From Sphingobacterium populi (GTDB lineage: Bacteria; Bacteroidota; Bacteroidia; Sphingobacteriales; Sphingobacteriaceae), in assembly GCF_001586775.1 (NCBI RefSeq), contig NZ_LQXS01000003.1:434001-498000 (forward strand): DNA of 64,000 nt, in the 5' to 3' direction. The notes under the pieces were generated by a model. That model was not told where the DNA came from, searched no databases, and was given only the letters and a program-made list of their open reading frames with translations. Each line of letters begins with the position of its first letter. Position 1 is the stretch's first letter. Below, one piece after another: positions 37,219 through 46,890 of this stretch. The translations under genes were made by a program, and so were the position numbers.

Positions 37219-39828
37219 TTGGCAAAGAAAGAAAAGAAGCAGACTCCCTTAATGCAGCAGTATAACACGATCAAGGTTAAGTACCCTGGCGCCATGCTGT
37301 TGTTTCGTGTGGGAGATTTTTATGAGACATTTGGAGAGGATGCGATTAAGGCCGCAGGAATATTAGGTATTGTACTGACCAAGCGTGGAAACGGCACGGA
37401 GTCCGAGACGGCATTAGCCGGCTTTCCGCATCACTCGCTCGAAACCTATTTGCCAAAATTGGTGCGTGCCGGTCAGCGCGTAGCGATTTGCGATCAGCTG
37501 GAAGATCCGAAGCAAACTAAAACCATCGTAAAACGTGGTGTTACCGAATTGGTGACGCCAGGCGTGTCGTACAGTGATAATATTGTACAGCAGAAAGCCA
37601 ACAATTATCTGGCCTCTGTCTTTGCGGATAAAAATACGTTTGGTATTGCTTTTTTGGATATTTCAACGGGCGAGTTTTCTGTAGCACAAGGACAAGTGTC
37701 TTATATTGATAAGCTTTTGCAAAGTTTCAAGCCAACAGAAGTCATTTTGCCGAAGAAGCAGTTGAATGATTTTATCAGTCATTTTGGGAATAGCTACTAC
37801 ACCTACACGCTGGATGAATGGCCTTATACGGGCGATTATGCTTCGGAAGCACTTCTTAAACATTTTGAAGTCAATTCTTTGAAAGGATTTGGTATTGAGC
37901 GCCTTTCTACGGGAATCGTAGCCGCTGGTGTGGCTTTGCATTACCTTAACGAAACGGAACATCGCAACCTACAGCATATTTCGCACATTGCGCGCATTGA
38001 AGAAGATCGCTATATGTGGTTGGATCGTTTTACCATTCGTAATTTGGAGTTGATTGGCTCGGCCAATGATAATGCCATCACGCTGTCTGATGTGTTGGAT
38101 CATACGGCATCGCCGATGGGTGCTCGGTTGCTCAAGCGGTGGATTATTATGCCGCTCAAAGATCGCAAATCTATTCAGGAGCGGCTGGATGTGGTCGATC
38201 ATTTTGACCAAAACCGCGCGTTGCGCGATGAGCTAATCAAAGAAATCAAGCAAGTAGGCGATTTGGAAAGGTTGATTTCCAAAATCGGATTGCAAAAAGC
38301 CAATCCACGTGAAGTAATCCAGCTCAAAAGAGCGCTGTACGCGGTAGAAAAGCTGAAGGAAAAGACAGATCTACATGCTTCTGATTCGCTGCGTATAATC
38401 TCCGAACAGCTCAATAACTGCTTAATCATTCGCGATAAAATTGAAAATGCAGTACAACAGGAGCCGCCCGTGCTGATACAAAAGGGTAATGTAATTGCCG
38501 ACGGGGTCGACGAAGAATTAGACAGACTGCGTAAAATCGCATTTGGTGGGAAGGATTACTTGTTGGAAATACAGCGTCGAGAAGCGGAAATCACTGGGAT
38601 TCCTTCCTTAAAAATCGCATTTAATAATGTATTTGGCTACTATCTGGAAGTAACCAATACACATAAAGATAAGGTTCCGGAAGCTTGGATTCGCAAGCAG
38701 ACGCTGGTCAATGCCGAGCGCTACATCACCGAAGAACTCAAAACCTATGAGGAGCAAATCTTAGGAGCAGAAGAAAAAATTCAGGCCATCGAAAACCGAA
38801 TTTACCAAACGCTGTTGGCAGATATTGCGGAATACATTAAGCCGATACAGCTTAATGCACAATTGATCGCGAAACTGGATGTTTTGCTCAATTTTGCCAT
38901 TGTAGCAGAGAAGAATTTTTATGTGAAACCACAGGTGAATGAGGGGAAATCTTTAGATATCAAAGGTGGTCGCCATCCAGTGATTGAGAAAAATCTTCCC
39001 GTCGGAGAAGACTATATTACCAACGATACATTTCTGGATCAGGAGTCGCAGCAAATCATCATCATCACTGGACCCAACATGGCCGGTAAATCGGCGCTGT
39101 TGCGCCAGACGGGATTGATCGTGTTGATGGCGCAAATCGGCAGTTTCGTGCCTGCAAAGGAAGCACACATTGGTTTGGTCGACAAGATTTTTACGCGCGT
39201 GGGCGCTTCGGATAATCTTTCTTCTGGCGAATCGACGTTTATGGTGGAGATGAATGAAACGGCCAGTATTATGAATAACCTGTCGGATCGTAGTTTAATC
39301 CTATTAGACGAGATCGGTAGAGGAACGAGTACGTACGATGGAATTTCGATTGCTTGGGCTATCGCCGAATATTTGCATCATCACCCCACTGCCAGAGCAA
39401 AAACACTTTTTGCTACGCATTATCACGAGCTCAACGAATTGAGCACATCGATGCCGCGCATCAAAAACTTTAATGTGTCGGTAAAGGAGTTGAATAATAA
39501 GATTATTTTTCTGCGGAAGCTGGTGCCAGGCGGATCAGAACATAGCTTTGGTATCCATGTGGCGAAGTTGGCGGGAATGCCTAGCAAACTTTTGACGCGT
39601 GCTAATGATATTTTGCGTCGGTTGGAACAAGAACGAACCGGGGGTGAAGATATCAAAGACAGCATGCGCAAAATTCAAAAGCAAGCGTATCAATTGCAGA
39701 TGTTTGCCATTGATGACCCTATTCTAGAAAAGATACGCGATATGTTGAATAATTTGGATGTGAATACCTTGACTCCGGTCGAAGCATTGATGAAGCTTGA
39801 TGAGATTCAACGGGTGTTGAAAAACTAG
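37219..39828 (+). CDS. mutS: DNA mismatch repair protein MutS (TTG start)
   Basis: Recognises mismatches and starts repair with MutL. 869 residues: mismatch-binding domain with the Phe-x-Glu motif in [11 protein letters not shown] (about 33-43), then connector, lever and clamp domains, and the ATPase with Walker [11 protein letters not shown] (about 617-626) and [10 protein letters not shown]. The start is TTG at 37219: an in-frame stop lies just upstream and the [16 protein letters not shown]-terminus is family-like; the next ATG (37252) would lose it. Confidence 0.98.
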   Translation: MAKKEKKQTPLMQQYNTIKVKYPGAMLLFRVGDFYETFGEDAIKAAGILGIVLTKRGNGTESETALAGFPHHSLETYLPKLVRAGQRVAICDQLEDPKQTKTIVKRGVTELVTPGVSYSDNIVQQKANNYLASVFADKNTFGIAFLDISTGEFSVAQGQVSYIDKLLQSFKPTEVILPKKQLNDFISHFGNSYYTYTLDEWPYTGDYASEALLKHFEVNSLKGFGIERLSTGIVAAGVALHYLNETEHRNLQHISHIARIEEDRYMWLDRFTIRNLELIGSANDNAITLSDVLDHTASPMGARLLKRWIIMPLKDRKSIQERLDVVDHFDQNRALRDELIKEIKQVGDLERLISKIGLQKANPREVIQLKRALYAVEKLKEKTDLHASDSLRIISEQLNNCLIIRDKIENAVQQEPPVLIQKGNVIADGVDEELDRLRKIAFGGKDYLLEIQRREAEITGIPSLKIAFNNVFGYYLEVTNTHKDKVPEAWIRKQTLVNAERYITEELKTYEEQILGAEEKIQAIENRIYQTLLADIAEYIKPIQLNAQLIAKLDVLLNFAIVAEKNFYVKPQVNEGKSLDIKGGRHPVIEKNLPVGEDYITNDTFLDQESQQIIIITGPNMAGKSALLRQTGLIVLMAQIGSFVPAKEAHIGLVDKIFTRVGASDNLSSGESTFMVEMNETASIMNNLSDRSLILLDEIGRGTSTYDGISIAWAIAEYLHHHPTARAKTLFATHYHELNELSTSMPRIKNFNVSVKELNNKIIFLRKLVPGGSEHSFGIHVAKLAGMPSKLLTRANDILRRLEQERTGGEDIKDSMRKIQKQAYQLQMFAIDDPILEKIRDMLNNLDVNTLTPVEALMKLDEIQRVLKN

Positions 39829-39846
39829 CGTAGATATATCTCCGTT

Positions 39847-39897
39847 TAATAAGCAAAAAAGCAGGCTAACAAAGTTAGCCTGCTTTTTTGCTTATTA
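39847..39897. terminator. Bidirectional mutS terminator
   Basis: A 24-bp perfect stem with a 3-nt loop, a very long and stable hairpin between convergent mutS and the outer-membrane protein gene. Confidence 0.92.
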
Positions 39898-39916
39898 CGT
39901 TTATCAACTTTTTTCC

Positions 39917-41050
39917 TTAAAATTTGAAGAAAACTTCAAAACTCACATAGTCCGAAGCAATTGGCGTGATCAATCGGCTATCAATACTGTATGGCGAATA
40001 ATGGTACTGCACCTGTGCGCCGATAAAACTGGTGCGCCCAACGTGCTGCATCGCTGAGATACCTGTGGATAAATTGAATGTTTGCGGACGAGTTACGTAA
40101 ACTGGATATCCATCGCCATAGCGCAAATTCAATGATCTATTGTACGACATTTCGTAGGCCAATCCTGCTTTTCCGATCATTAAAAATTTGCCTGCATCTA
40201 AAAACTTATATCCGGCAGATCCACCGAACATATAAGTAGTAAGAGGTTCCAATTCATCAGGCAAATCGCTGTTGTCTGTTTGATACTCAAAAGTACGCGA
40301 ATTTCTTGCTGGACGATATTTAAATGATGCATCGAAAACCCAGTCATTAGCTAGTGGACTGATAAATGAGAAACCATAAATTGGCAAATTGTTGAATACC
40401 GGATTTACCGCGTTTAGCGGGCGATAGAGTCCAACACTTGCTGCGAATCCCCAACCACTTTTGTACATTTCGACCTCCTGCAGACGTTCCATTTTTGTTA
40501 CTGGCTTCTCTTTCTGCATACGGATAAGATAAGTATTGATGTGATCGGAGAAAAGATAAGCAATCGCTTCCTCCATATGTTTGAGAGAATACATATCTGA
40601 GCCAATCATCGCAGCAGCTTTAACTTGAACTAAGGAATCTACGGCATGTCGTAGTGGCACAAAGTGATATGTTGCTTTATCCGTATTATAGATTGTCTGA
40701 AAGTTGTTTTGTGCGGCGTTGTCCCAGCGGATCATCAATTCATTGTCCTTGCCCTGTTGGATATAATCCTGAATAGCTGCGGTCGCTGGTTGCTTGTTAA
40801 TTAGTTGGCCTATAATTCTAATTCTTTGTGTTATTTCATTAGGGCCGCAGTTACTTTCAATAGTTTGTAATACCTGCTCCATTCCTACAAAGTCATTGCT
40901 GTTAAGCAATTCTACAATTTTTGGAAGGGCTGCCTGAGTGATGCCTTCACAATTAGAATCTTGCGTAGGGCGCTGCTGTGCCACGGTAGGTACAGTTAGT
41001 GTTAGAAGAGAAAGACAGAAAACACTATATAGCGTATATAGTCGGTGCAT
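39917..41050 (-). CDS. Predicted outer-membrane beta-barrel protein of unknown function
   Basis: 377 residues. Signal peptide (about 1-24, ending TVAQQ), then a helical N-terminal domain (about 30-195) with a cysteine pair near residues 33 and 68, and a C-terminal half (about 200-377) with alternating hydrophobic strands ending in aromatic F (FEVFFKF), the usual barrel signature recognised by BamA. I recognise no family by name; a porin-like or OmpA-barrel fold is inference. Confidence 0.78.
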   Translation of the reverse strand: MHRLYTLYSVFCLSLLTLTVPTVAQQRPTQDSNCEGITQAALPKIVELLNSNDFVGMEQVLQTIESNCGPNEITQRIRIIGQLINKQPATAAIQDYIQQGKDNELMIRWDNAAQNNFQTIYNTDKATYHFVPLRHAVDSLVQVKAAAMIGSDMYSLKHMEEAIAYLFSDHINTYLIRMQKEKPVTKMERLQEVEMYKSGWGFAASVGLYRPLNAVNPVFNNLPIYGFSFISPLANDWVFDASFKYRPARNSRTFEYQTDNSDLPDELEPLTTYMFGGSAGYKFLDAGKFLMIGKAGLAYEMSYNRSLNLRYGDGYPVYVTRPQTFNLSTGISAMQHVGRTSFIGAQVQYHYSPYSIDSRLITPIASDYVSFEVFFKF

Positions 41051-41148
41051 AGAAGTTTTAATTGTTTATTGGAAACTGATTTTTTAGACCACTAAACTTA
41101 TGAAAAGTTTAAACAAATATACAAATGTCTGCACTGCTAGTAAAAATG

Positions 41149-41156
41149 TATTTTTG
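41149..41156 (+). promoter_or_regulatory. trmN6 -7 box, abutting the start codon
   Basis: TATTTTTG with its G 6 bases before the ATG, suggesting a leaderless message. No -33 TTG is seen at the usual spacing. Confidence 0.45.
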
Positions 41157-41161
41157 CAGCG

Positions 41162-41869
41162 ATGAGTATTTTTCGTTTTAAGCGCTTTTCGATCGATCAA
41201 ACAGGCTGTGCCATGCGCATGAATACGGATGGGGTATTACTTGCTGCTTTCGCTCGGGCAGAAGATGCTGCGAGCGTGCTAGATATTGGTACTGGTACCG
41301 GAGTGATTGCCCTGATGTTGGCGCAGCGATTTGTCCAAGCGAAGATCGTCGGTGTGGAGATTGATGGCGCTTCTGCTGCCGCTGCTATGAATAATGCGCT
41401 GCAATCCCCGTTCTCAAATCGAGTGCAGATATGGCATGGTGCTTTTCAGGATTTTGCGCCTCAAGGCCGTGTTGATTTGATCGTCAGCAATCCTCCTTTT
41501 TATATCAATACTTTGCACAATCCAGATGCACGCAAAAAGCAAGCTCGGCATACGGATATGACTTTTTTTGATGATTTGCTAGGGTATGCGCATAGGCATC
41601 TTTCGCAACATGGTGCGATTGAATTGATTCTGCCTCCCGAGTTGGCTGATGTCGTCATTAGTTCGGCTACTGCAATCGGATTCGCATTGCAACGAATTGT
41701 AGCCGTATCTTCCTTTGTTGATTCGCCTTGTATTCGCCACATTATCCGTCTGGGTGCGCAGCAAGATGAATCACTTGTAAAGCATGTGAGCTTTGTGATC
41801 TACGAGTCGCGAGGTGTATACAGTCAGGCCTACACGAGATTACTAAGAGATTTTTTTCTCGCGTTTTAA
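41162..41869 (+). CDS. trmN6: tRNA1(Val) (adenine(37)-N6)-methyltransferase
   Basis: SAM-dependent methyltransferase (YfiC family) that makes m6A37 in tRNA-Val. 235 residues with the N-terminal FKRFSIDQTGCAMRMNTDGV segment (substrate region), the SAM loop VLDIGTGTGV, and the N6-adenine catalytic motif SNPPFY (about 109-114). The motif set is diagnostic of this family; target tRNA is inferred from E. coli. Confidence 0.92.
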   Translation: MSIFRFKRFSIDQTGCAMRMNTDGVLLAAFARAEDAASVLDIGTGTGVIALMLAQRFVQAKIVGVEIDGASAAAAMNNALQSPFSNRVQIWHGAFQDFAPQGRVDLIVSNPPFYINTLHNPDARKKQARHTDMTFFDDLLGYAHRHLSQHGAIELILPPELADVVISSATAIGFALQRIVAVSSFVDSPCIRHIIRLGAQQDESLVKHVSFVIYESRGVYSQAYTRLLRDFFLAF

Positions 41870-41890
41870 TTTTCAGAAAGATTATCCAAT

Positions 41891-41921
41891 TTGGTTTCTT
41901 GCTATTAGCAGCCTAACTTTA
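41891..41921 (+). promoter_or_regulatory. Promoter of the phosphoesterase gene, abutting its start
   Basis: TTG (41891-41893), a 20-base spacer and TAACTTTA (41914-41921), one base off consensus, with its last base 6 bases before the ATG at 41927. Confidence 0.5.
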
Positions 41922-41926
41922 GGGCG

Positions 41927-42418
41927 ATGAAAATTGGTTTGCTTTCGGATACGCACAGTTTTTTAGATGATGCCGTGTTTTATCATTTTGATGGTTGTGA
42001 TGAAGTGTGGCACGCGGGCGATTTTGGGAATCGGGAAGTAGCCGATAAGCTTGCTGCCTTCAAACCATTTCGTGGGGTGTATGGAAATATTGATGGAACA
42101 GATATCAGGCAAAGTTATCCCGAAAATTCGCGTTTTACCTGCGAAGAAATGGATGTCTGGATGACACATATTGGCGGATATCCTGGGAAATATGCACCAG
42201 CTGTGAAGACCGAAATTCAAAGCAATCCGCCGAAGTTATTCATATCTGGGCATTCTCATATTCTGAAAGTACAGTATGATCCACGTCTTCAATTATTGCA
42301 TCTTAATCCTGGCGCAGCAGGCAAGCAGGGATGGCATAAGGTGCGTACGCTTATGCGTTTCGATATTATCGGAGATCGGGTAGAAAATATGGAAGTGATT
42401 GAGCTAGTCGGTCGTTGA
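41927..42418 (+). CDS. YfcE/MJ0936-family metallophosphoesterase
   Basis: 163-residue calcineurin-like phosphoesterase with metal-ligand motifs SDTHSF (7-12), AGDFG, GNIDG and GHSH near residue 107. Small single-domain members hydrolyse phosphodiesters in vitro; the physiological substrate is unknown. Follows trmN6 by 57 bases. Confidence 0.92.
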   Translation: MKIGLLSDTHSFLDDAVFYHFDGCDEVWHAGDFGNREVADKLAAFKPFRGVYGNIDGTDIRQSYPENSRFTCEEMDVWMTHIGGYPGKYAPAVKTEIQSNPPKLFISGHSHILKVQYDPRLQLLHLNPGAAGKQGWHKVRTLMRFDIIGDRVENMEVIELVGR

Positions 42419-42429
42419 GATTGGAACAA

Positions 42430-42765
42430 TTATAAGCTGTCGCGCACTTCGATTAAGAAATTCTTGAGCTTTTGGAGCGACTCCACAACGCGTTGGTTTT
42501 CTTGAGCTTCGTTCTTGTTTTGACGGAGAAATTCCCGCGCACCCTGTAAAGTATAGCCCTTATCTTTAACCAAGTTAAAGATAATCTTCAAGTTAGCGAT
42601 ATCCTCTTGTGTAAAAAGTCGATTGCCTTTTTTATTCTTTTTGGGCTGAATGATATCAAACTCCCGCTCATAAAAACGAATTTGGGAAGCATTGACCTCA
42701 AACATGCTGGTCACTTCGCCCATGGTATAATACAATTTGTTTATTTCGCGTTCTTTATATGGCAT
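42430..42765 (-). CDS. MerR-family transcriptional regulator
   Basis: 111 residues: a winged helix-turn-helix (about 13-78) with KLYYTMGEVTSMFEV and QIRFYEREFDII, followed by a dimerisation helix (about 85-111). It is short and has no C-terminal metal- or drug-binding domain, like the MerR-like proteins of Bacteroidota found near cell-envelope or lipid genes. accD lies upstream on the same strand. Effector unknown. Confidence 0.9.
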   Translation of the reverse strand: MPYKEREINKLYYTMGEVTSMFEVNASQIRFYEREFDIIQPKKNKKGNRLFTQEDIANLKIIFNLVKDKGYTLQGAREFLRQNKNEAQENQRVVESLQKLKNFLIEVRDSL

Positions 42766-42820
42766 TGCCCGAGTTTTCTAACAATAACAAACTTACTGAA
42801 AGTTGTCTATATTTTCAAAG

Positions 42821-42875
42821 AATAGATACTACACAAGCACTTTTTTGTGGTGCCCTTTGCTGTGTAGTATCTATT
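42821..42875 (-). terminator. accD terminator (compound hairpin)
   Basis: A 15-bp perfect outer stem (AATAGATACTACACA) enclosing a 25-base apical region with a small GCAC/GTGC inner stem, 5 bases after the accD stop. No clean T run follows on the minus strand, so termination is less certain. Confidence 0.6.
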
Positions 42876-42880
42876 TGTAC

Positions 42881-43723
42881 TTAGTTCACGTGTCGTAAGA
42901 ACGTGGCTACTTTACTTTTCAACTGTCTACGATCGACAATGAAATCCAAGAAACCGTGTTCCAATACAAATTCGGAAGTTTGAAAGCCTTTCGGCAAATC
43001 TTTTTTAATAGTTTCTTTGATGACACGCGGGCCAGCAAAACCAATCAATGCTCCAGGTTCTGCGATATTGATGTCGCCCAACATAGCATATGAAGCTGTT
43101 ACACCTCCTGTAGTCGGATCGGTCAATAGACAGATATAAGGTAATTTGGCATTGCTCAACAAAGCAAGTTTAGCCGATGTTTTGGCCATTTGCATAAGCG
43201 AGAAGGCTGCTTCCATCATACGCGCACCGCCAGATTTAGAAATCAACATAAAAGGCAGCTTGTGCTCTAAACAATAATCGATTGATCGAGCAATTTTTTC
43301 GCCTACTACAGATCCCATAGATCCTCCGATAAAGTTGAAATCCATACATGCCACCACAATGTCTTGTCCTTCAATTTTTCCGTGTCCGCAGCGGATGGCG
43401 TCTTTCAGACCAGTTTTGGCTTGGCTATCCAACAATCGATCTTTGTACGGTTTGCTATCGACGAAATTAAGCGGGTCACCAGCTTGTAAATTGGCAAATA
43501 ACTCTTGAAAATCGTTGTTGTCAAATAGAATAGAAAAATATGCTGCCGAACCAATTCGGATATGATAATCACAGTATTGACAAACGTAGCTATTCTCTAC
43601 TTGCTCGACATTTAAGAGCGCTTTTTTGCAATTGGGACATTTATTCCACATGCCATCTGGCGCTTCTTTTTTATTTTCGGTAGCCGTAACGATTCCAGCC
43701 GTATTTCTTTTAAACCAACTCAT
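42881..43723 (-). CDS. accD: Acetyl-CoA carboxylase carboxyltransferase subunit beta
   Basis: With AccA it moves the carboxyl group from biotin to acetyl-CoA. 280 residues: an N-terminal zinc ribbon with CPNC and CQYC (about 28-53) and a crotonase-fold domain with [16 protein letters not shown] (about 165-180) and [14 protein letters not shown]. accA is not next to it and not in the window; accB/accC are 11 kb away. Confidence 0.97.
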   Translation of the reverse strand: MSWFKRNTAGIVTATENKKEAPDGMWNKCPNCKKALLNVEQVENSYVCQYCDYHIRIGSAAYFSILFDNNDFQELFANLQAGDPLNFVDSKPYKDRLLDSQAKTGLKDAIRCGHGKIEGQDIVVACMDFNFIGGSMGSVVGEKIARSIDYCLEHKLPFMLISKSGGARMMEAAFSLMQMAKTSAKLALLSNAKLPYICLLTDPTTGGVTASYAMLGDINIAEPGALIGFAGPRVIKETIKKDLPKGFQTSEFVLEHGFLDFIVDRRQLKSKVATFLRHVN

Positions 43724-43869
43724 AGCAATTTTTTAAACGAACTACAAAGAAACGAAAAATATTGCTTTTCAAGGAGTGGGGTGCGGTAAAAAGTGTGATT
43801 TGAAAAAAGGTAAGAAGATAGTTTATGATAGGAGCAAAACCTGGAGTGTAGCTTGCAAAAAAAAGAAAT

Positions 43870-43971
43870 AAAAAATGGGTAAGCTACCTTTATCGCACCG
43901 CTCAACCATTTACCCTTGCTTTGTTCCCAACCTGGGGGAGTCAACAGGAGCTGGTCGTAAAGGACTTACCC
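43870..43971 (-). ncRNA. ffs: Signal recognition particle RNA (4.5S, small bacterial type)
   Basis: On the minus strand the ends pair as one long hairpin: GGGTAAG with CTTACCC, then TCCTTTA with TAAAGG. The apex has the SRP signature: a CAGG/AGCA symmetric loop under a TTG-GGAA-CAA stem and GGAA tetraloop, followed by the 3' strand with GAGCGGTGCG, as in the E. coli 4.5S apex. T residues follow the 3' end (43876-43870). A -7 box lies just before the 5' end. This explains the 351-base gap between accD and dprA, where no protein gene is credible. It is the partner of Ffh (9228-10571). Confidence 0.92.
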
Positions 43972-43975
43972 ACGG

Positions 43976-43983
43976 CAAAAGTA
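43976..43983 (-). promoter_or_regulatory. SRP RNA -7 box
   Basis: TACTTTTG on the minus strand; its G is 5 bases before the first paired base of the RNA, placing the transcription start right at the 5' end. Confidence 0.65.
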
Positions 43984-44074
43984 GAAAAAAAATGGTACGT
44001 ATAAAATTTAAATTATTGTTTAATGCTAGCGGCTTGATTTCCAGACACAAAATTATGAGGGTGGTGATCTGTGA

Positions 44075-45178
44075 TCAAGGCGAGCAAATACGAAATACCT
44101 TGCCGGGGAGCGAAAGGATGATATTGTTCATTTCCAGCTCTAGCAAAATAATAGCTAGTTTGCTCTGTGGCCAATCCATATGCGATGCTATTTCGTCGAC
44201 AGTCGCTTGCTCCATATGTTGCAGATAATTGAATACCTTTTGTTCGTCTTTGGTCAGTGAAGGGGGAAGGATGGATAGTTGTTTTGAATCGCGCCGCGGA
44301 TGTTCGTTTTCCCAGTTCATCAGATAGCGCAAATCTGCAGCATGTCGGATCAGGTGAGCTCGGTGTGTTTTAATCAGATAGTTGCAACCTTCGGAATAGG
44401 TTTGGTGAATGGCGCCGGGGAAGGCACACACATCTCTATTGTAGCTGTTTGCCATTTCAGCCGTGATCAAAGCACCACCTTTTATACCAGCTTCGATCAC
44501 GATCGTCACATCTGCTAATCCTGCTATAAGGCGATTTCGCATTGGAAAATGCGATCTTTCTGGTTTAGTGCCCGATGGAAACTCTGTTAAAAGACCGCCA
44601 TGCTCAATCATTTTTGTGGCCGTATCGCGGTGTGGTGCTGGATAGATCCGATCTAGTCCATGCCCTAGCAATCCAATAGTTGGTACGCTACAAGATAGCG
44701 CCTTACGATGTGCTATCACATCAACACCGTATGCGAGTCCGCTCACGATGAGCGGTTCAAGATCCGTTAATTCCTGAATCAAATCTTCACAAAGACGCAT
44801 GCCGTACGCCGTTGCATTGCGTGTGCCCACGATGCTGATGATATAACGGTTGTTAAGATCAGCATTACCTTTGTAATACAAAAGCGGAGGAGCATCATCG
44901 CAGCTATGTAAGCGATGTGGATAAGTGTCTTCTGCAATCCAGATCGGTTGTATTGCGTGCCGTTCAATAAAATTACATTCTTCTTCAGCTTGTCGTAGAA
45001 AATCGCGCGCGAGGATCGTCTTTGCGAGCGTGGGCCCAATGCCCATCACTCCCTTTAAATCTTGTGCAGATGCGCGAAATATATCTTCCGCACTGCCCAA
45101 GTATTGCAAAAGATTTTTAGCTAGGCGCGGACCAACTCCAGGAATCATTCCTAATGCTATTTTGTACAAATAATCCAT
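44075..45178 (-). CDS. dprA: DNA processing protein DprA
   Basis: Loads RecA on incoming single-stranded DNA during natural transformation; also present in many non-competent species. 367 residues: N-terminal helix-hairpin-helix region (about 1-50, LGMIPGVGPRLAKNLLQYL), the DprA Rossmann-like domain (about 75-290) with SIVGTRNATAYG, SGLAYGVDVIAH and FPMRNRLIAGL motifs, and a C-terminal winged helix (about 300-365). The gap to accD holds the SRP RNA. Confidence 0.95.
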   Translation of the reverse strand: MDYLYKIALGMIPGVGPRLAKNLLQYLGSAEDIFRASAQDLKGVMGIGPTLAKTILARDFLRQAEEECNFIERHAIQPIWIAEDTYPHRLHSCDDAPPLLYYKGNADLNNRYIISIVGTRNATAYGMRLCEDLIQELTDLEPLIVSGLAYGVDVIAHRKALSCSVPTIGLLGHGLDRIYPAPHRDTATKMIEHGGLLTEFPSGTKPERSHFPMRNRLIAGLADVTIVIEAGIKGGALITAEMANSYNRDVCAFPGAIHQTYSEGCNYLIKTHRAHLIRHAADLRYLMNWENEHPRRDSKQLSILPPSLTKDEQKVFNYLQHMEQATVDEIASHMDWPQSKLAIILLELEMNNIILSLPGKVFRICSP

Positions 45179-45262
45179 TTAAATTAATTTATAAGATAAA
45201 TATATGTTATTTAAAGAAAATAAGAGCTTATTGATGGAATATATTTAGCCAATCTAATGTCT

Positions 45263-45270
45263 TATCTTTG
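45263..45270 (+). promoter_or_regulatory. -7 box of the small 79-residue gene
   Basis: TATCTTTG, giving a leader of about 41 nt before the start at 45318. Confidence 0.55.
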
Positions 45271-45317
45271 ATGGTCAATTTAACAGTAGATAGTCTTAAT
45301 CAAAATTTATAATTATC

Positions 45318-45557
45318 ATGGAAACGAATGCACCGGAACCCTTTGACATAGAGATTAACGGAGTCGATTACTCGGTTTTTCCGGACGAGAAGGACACGTA
45401 CACCATATTTAAAGACGGTAAGGAATACGTTCAAATTATTCGTGATACCGAAACCGCTTGGCTCAAACTTCATCCCGAAACAGGTTTACCATTGTTTGGT
45501 ATGGATGAAGAAGTGCTACTTATTGGAAAAGAGATAAATGCTCAAGAGCAGCAATAG
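45318..45557 (+). CDS. Small acidic hypothetical protein
   Basis: 79 residues, not recognised. Acidic, no signal or membrane segment, predicted mostly beta (FDIEINGVDYSVFP, DTYTIFKDGKEYVQI), one domain. The -7 box upstream and neighbour-like codon use support a real gene. The secreted hypothetical follows after 29 bases, so they may share a transcript. Confidence 0.75.
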   Translation: METNAPEPFDIEINGVDYSVFPDEKDTYTIFKDGKEYVQIIRDTETAWLKLHPETGLPLFGMDEEVLLIGKEINAQEQQ

Positions 45558-45586
45558 TAAGTTGGCTATTCAGTAAGTGCGATGCT

Positions 45587-46191
45587 ATGGTACGTTCGAT
45601 GCTATTTTTTGTATTGCCTGTTGTTTTGAGCCTGCCAGCGAATCAAACTACAAGATCCATTGTTAAAGAAAATATCTTGTGGCAAGATACAGTAGTACTC
45701 CCTCGTGACACGATTGGCATCGAAGAGGTGTTGATCGAGCGCGATGTGTTGAGCGCTGAAGAGCAGTATGAACGTAATAAGAACGATTATAGAATCATTT
45801 ACCTGAATGGCGATAATAGAAATATTATCGAAGGTTTCGGTATTTTTCCGCCAGTCATCGTTATCAATGTTAATAAATTGTATAATCATTTTTCCGTTAG
45901 TGGAAACGCGCGCGAAGCTTGCAAAACATATTAGAGAATACGTTTAAGCATGGTAAAGTAAAAGAAAGTTGGTACCCAATCACGCAGCAACTCACCAAAC
46001 TAGACGGTCAACAGCTCGACGATTTTAGGCGATATTATCAACCCGAATTCGATTGGTGGGAAAGCGCCGAAGGGTACGATCGCATGGATTACGTGTTCAA
46101 GCGATTGAAAGATTTTCAGGACTCAGTAGTTCATATACGTACGTACCTGGCTCTACCCATGAAAAAAACACCCTCATTATCGGATAGATAA
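45587..46191 (+). pseudogene. Secreted hypothetical protein, interrupted by a frameshift
   Basis: Unrecognised. A hydrophobic N-terminus (about 1-18) suggests a signal peptide. The frame as written ends at 45934 after GNAREACKTY. The second frame, open from at least 45919, continues as a coherent charged protein (NILENTFKHGKVKES...). Adding one base, or removing two, within the GCGCGCG run at about 45908-45914 joins them into about 200 residues, with the stop at 46191 inside the following hairpin. Because both halves look protein-like and nothing else fits the gap, one gene is more likely than two. Confidence 0.65.
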
Positions 46192-46201
46192 TGAGGGTGT
46201 T
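46167..46201. terminator. Terminator, rsmG / secreted hypothetical
   Basis: A 15-bp perfect stem (AACACCCTCATTATC) with a 5-nt loop; on the minus strand it follows the rsmG stop by 52 bases and ends in a T run. The plus-strand gene stops inside it. Confidence 0.85.
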
Positions 46202-46253
46202 GGTAAAGTAATTAGCTTTGGTGCTGCTGTTTTTAACAAAGCCAAAGGGTTAT

Positions 46254-46889
46254 TTACATCGGAATGTACAATACGTATTTCGTATCGAAAAACTCTTCCT
46301 TGAAATAATCTGTTAGTGGTATCAGGTCTGAAGTAACTTTGGCTTCTTTTATTTCTTCGCGAAGATCGCCACCTTTCAGGTACAATATTCCATTAGGGAT
46401 ACCATTCTTGTCTTTAGAGAGTAACTTATTTCTAACCCAAGGAAGGAAATCTTTAAGGCGTGTAACCGCTCTGGAAACGACGAAATCGTATTTATAATCC
46501 AATTGCTCTGCGCGGATATGATCGGCTTCCACATTAGTTAAGCCAAGTGATTCGGCGATTTCGCGCACCACCTTTATTTTTTTGCCAATCGAATCCACGA
46601 GATGAAATTGGACTTGGGGAAATAAGATCGCCAAAGGAATGCCAGGGAAACCTCCGCCCGTGCCAACATCTAATATGCGTGTACCCGCAGCTAACTCACG
46701 TACATAAGCAGCAATACCTAACGAATGTAGCACATGCTTGAGGTAGAGCGAATCCATATCTTTTCTGGAAACGACGTTGATCTGATCATTCCAAAATGGA
46801 TAGAGCTCCGCCAATTGAGTAAATTGTTTTTTTTGTATCTCGCTCAGGTGCGGGAAATAGGTGAAGATAATGTCTACGGATGGATTCAT
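46254..46889 (-). CDS. rsmG: 16S rRNA (guanine(527)-N7)-methyltransferase
   Basis: Methylates G527 of 16S rRNA. From the ATG at 46889 it has 211 residues with the SAM loop ILDVGTGGGFPGIPLA and the later VVSRAVTRLKDF motif. I reject the in-frame extension to 46934, because it runs into the preceding glycosyltransferase gene, whose stop (46891-46893) is 1 base away; the family also begins near MNPSVD. Loss of this enzyme gives low-level streptomycin resistance in other bacteria. Confidence 0.96.
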   Translation of the reverse strand: MNPSVDIIFTYFPHLSEIQKKQFTQLAELYPFWNDQINVVSRKDMDSLYLKHVLHSLGIAAYVRELAAGTRILDVGTGGGFPGIPLAILFPQVQFHLVDSIGKKIKVVREIAESLGLTNVEADHIRAEQLDYKYDFVVSRAVTRLKDFLPWVRNKLLSKDKNGIPNGILYLKGGDLREEIKEAKVTSDLIPLTDYFKEEFFDTKYVLYIPM

Positions 46890-46890
46890 A

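Noticed and set aside
43720..43944. 74-codon minus-strand frame near accD
   Set aside because: Lies across the SRP RNA; no protein-like content.
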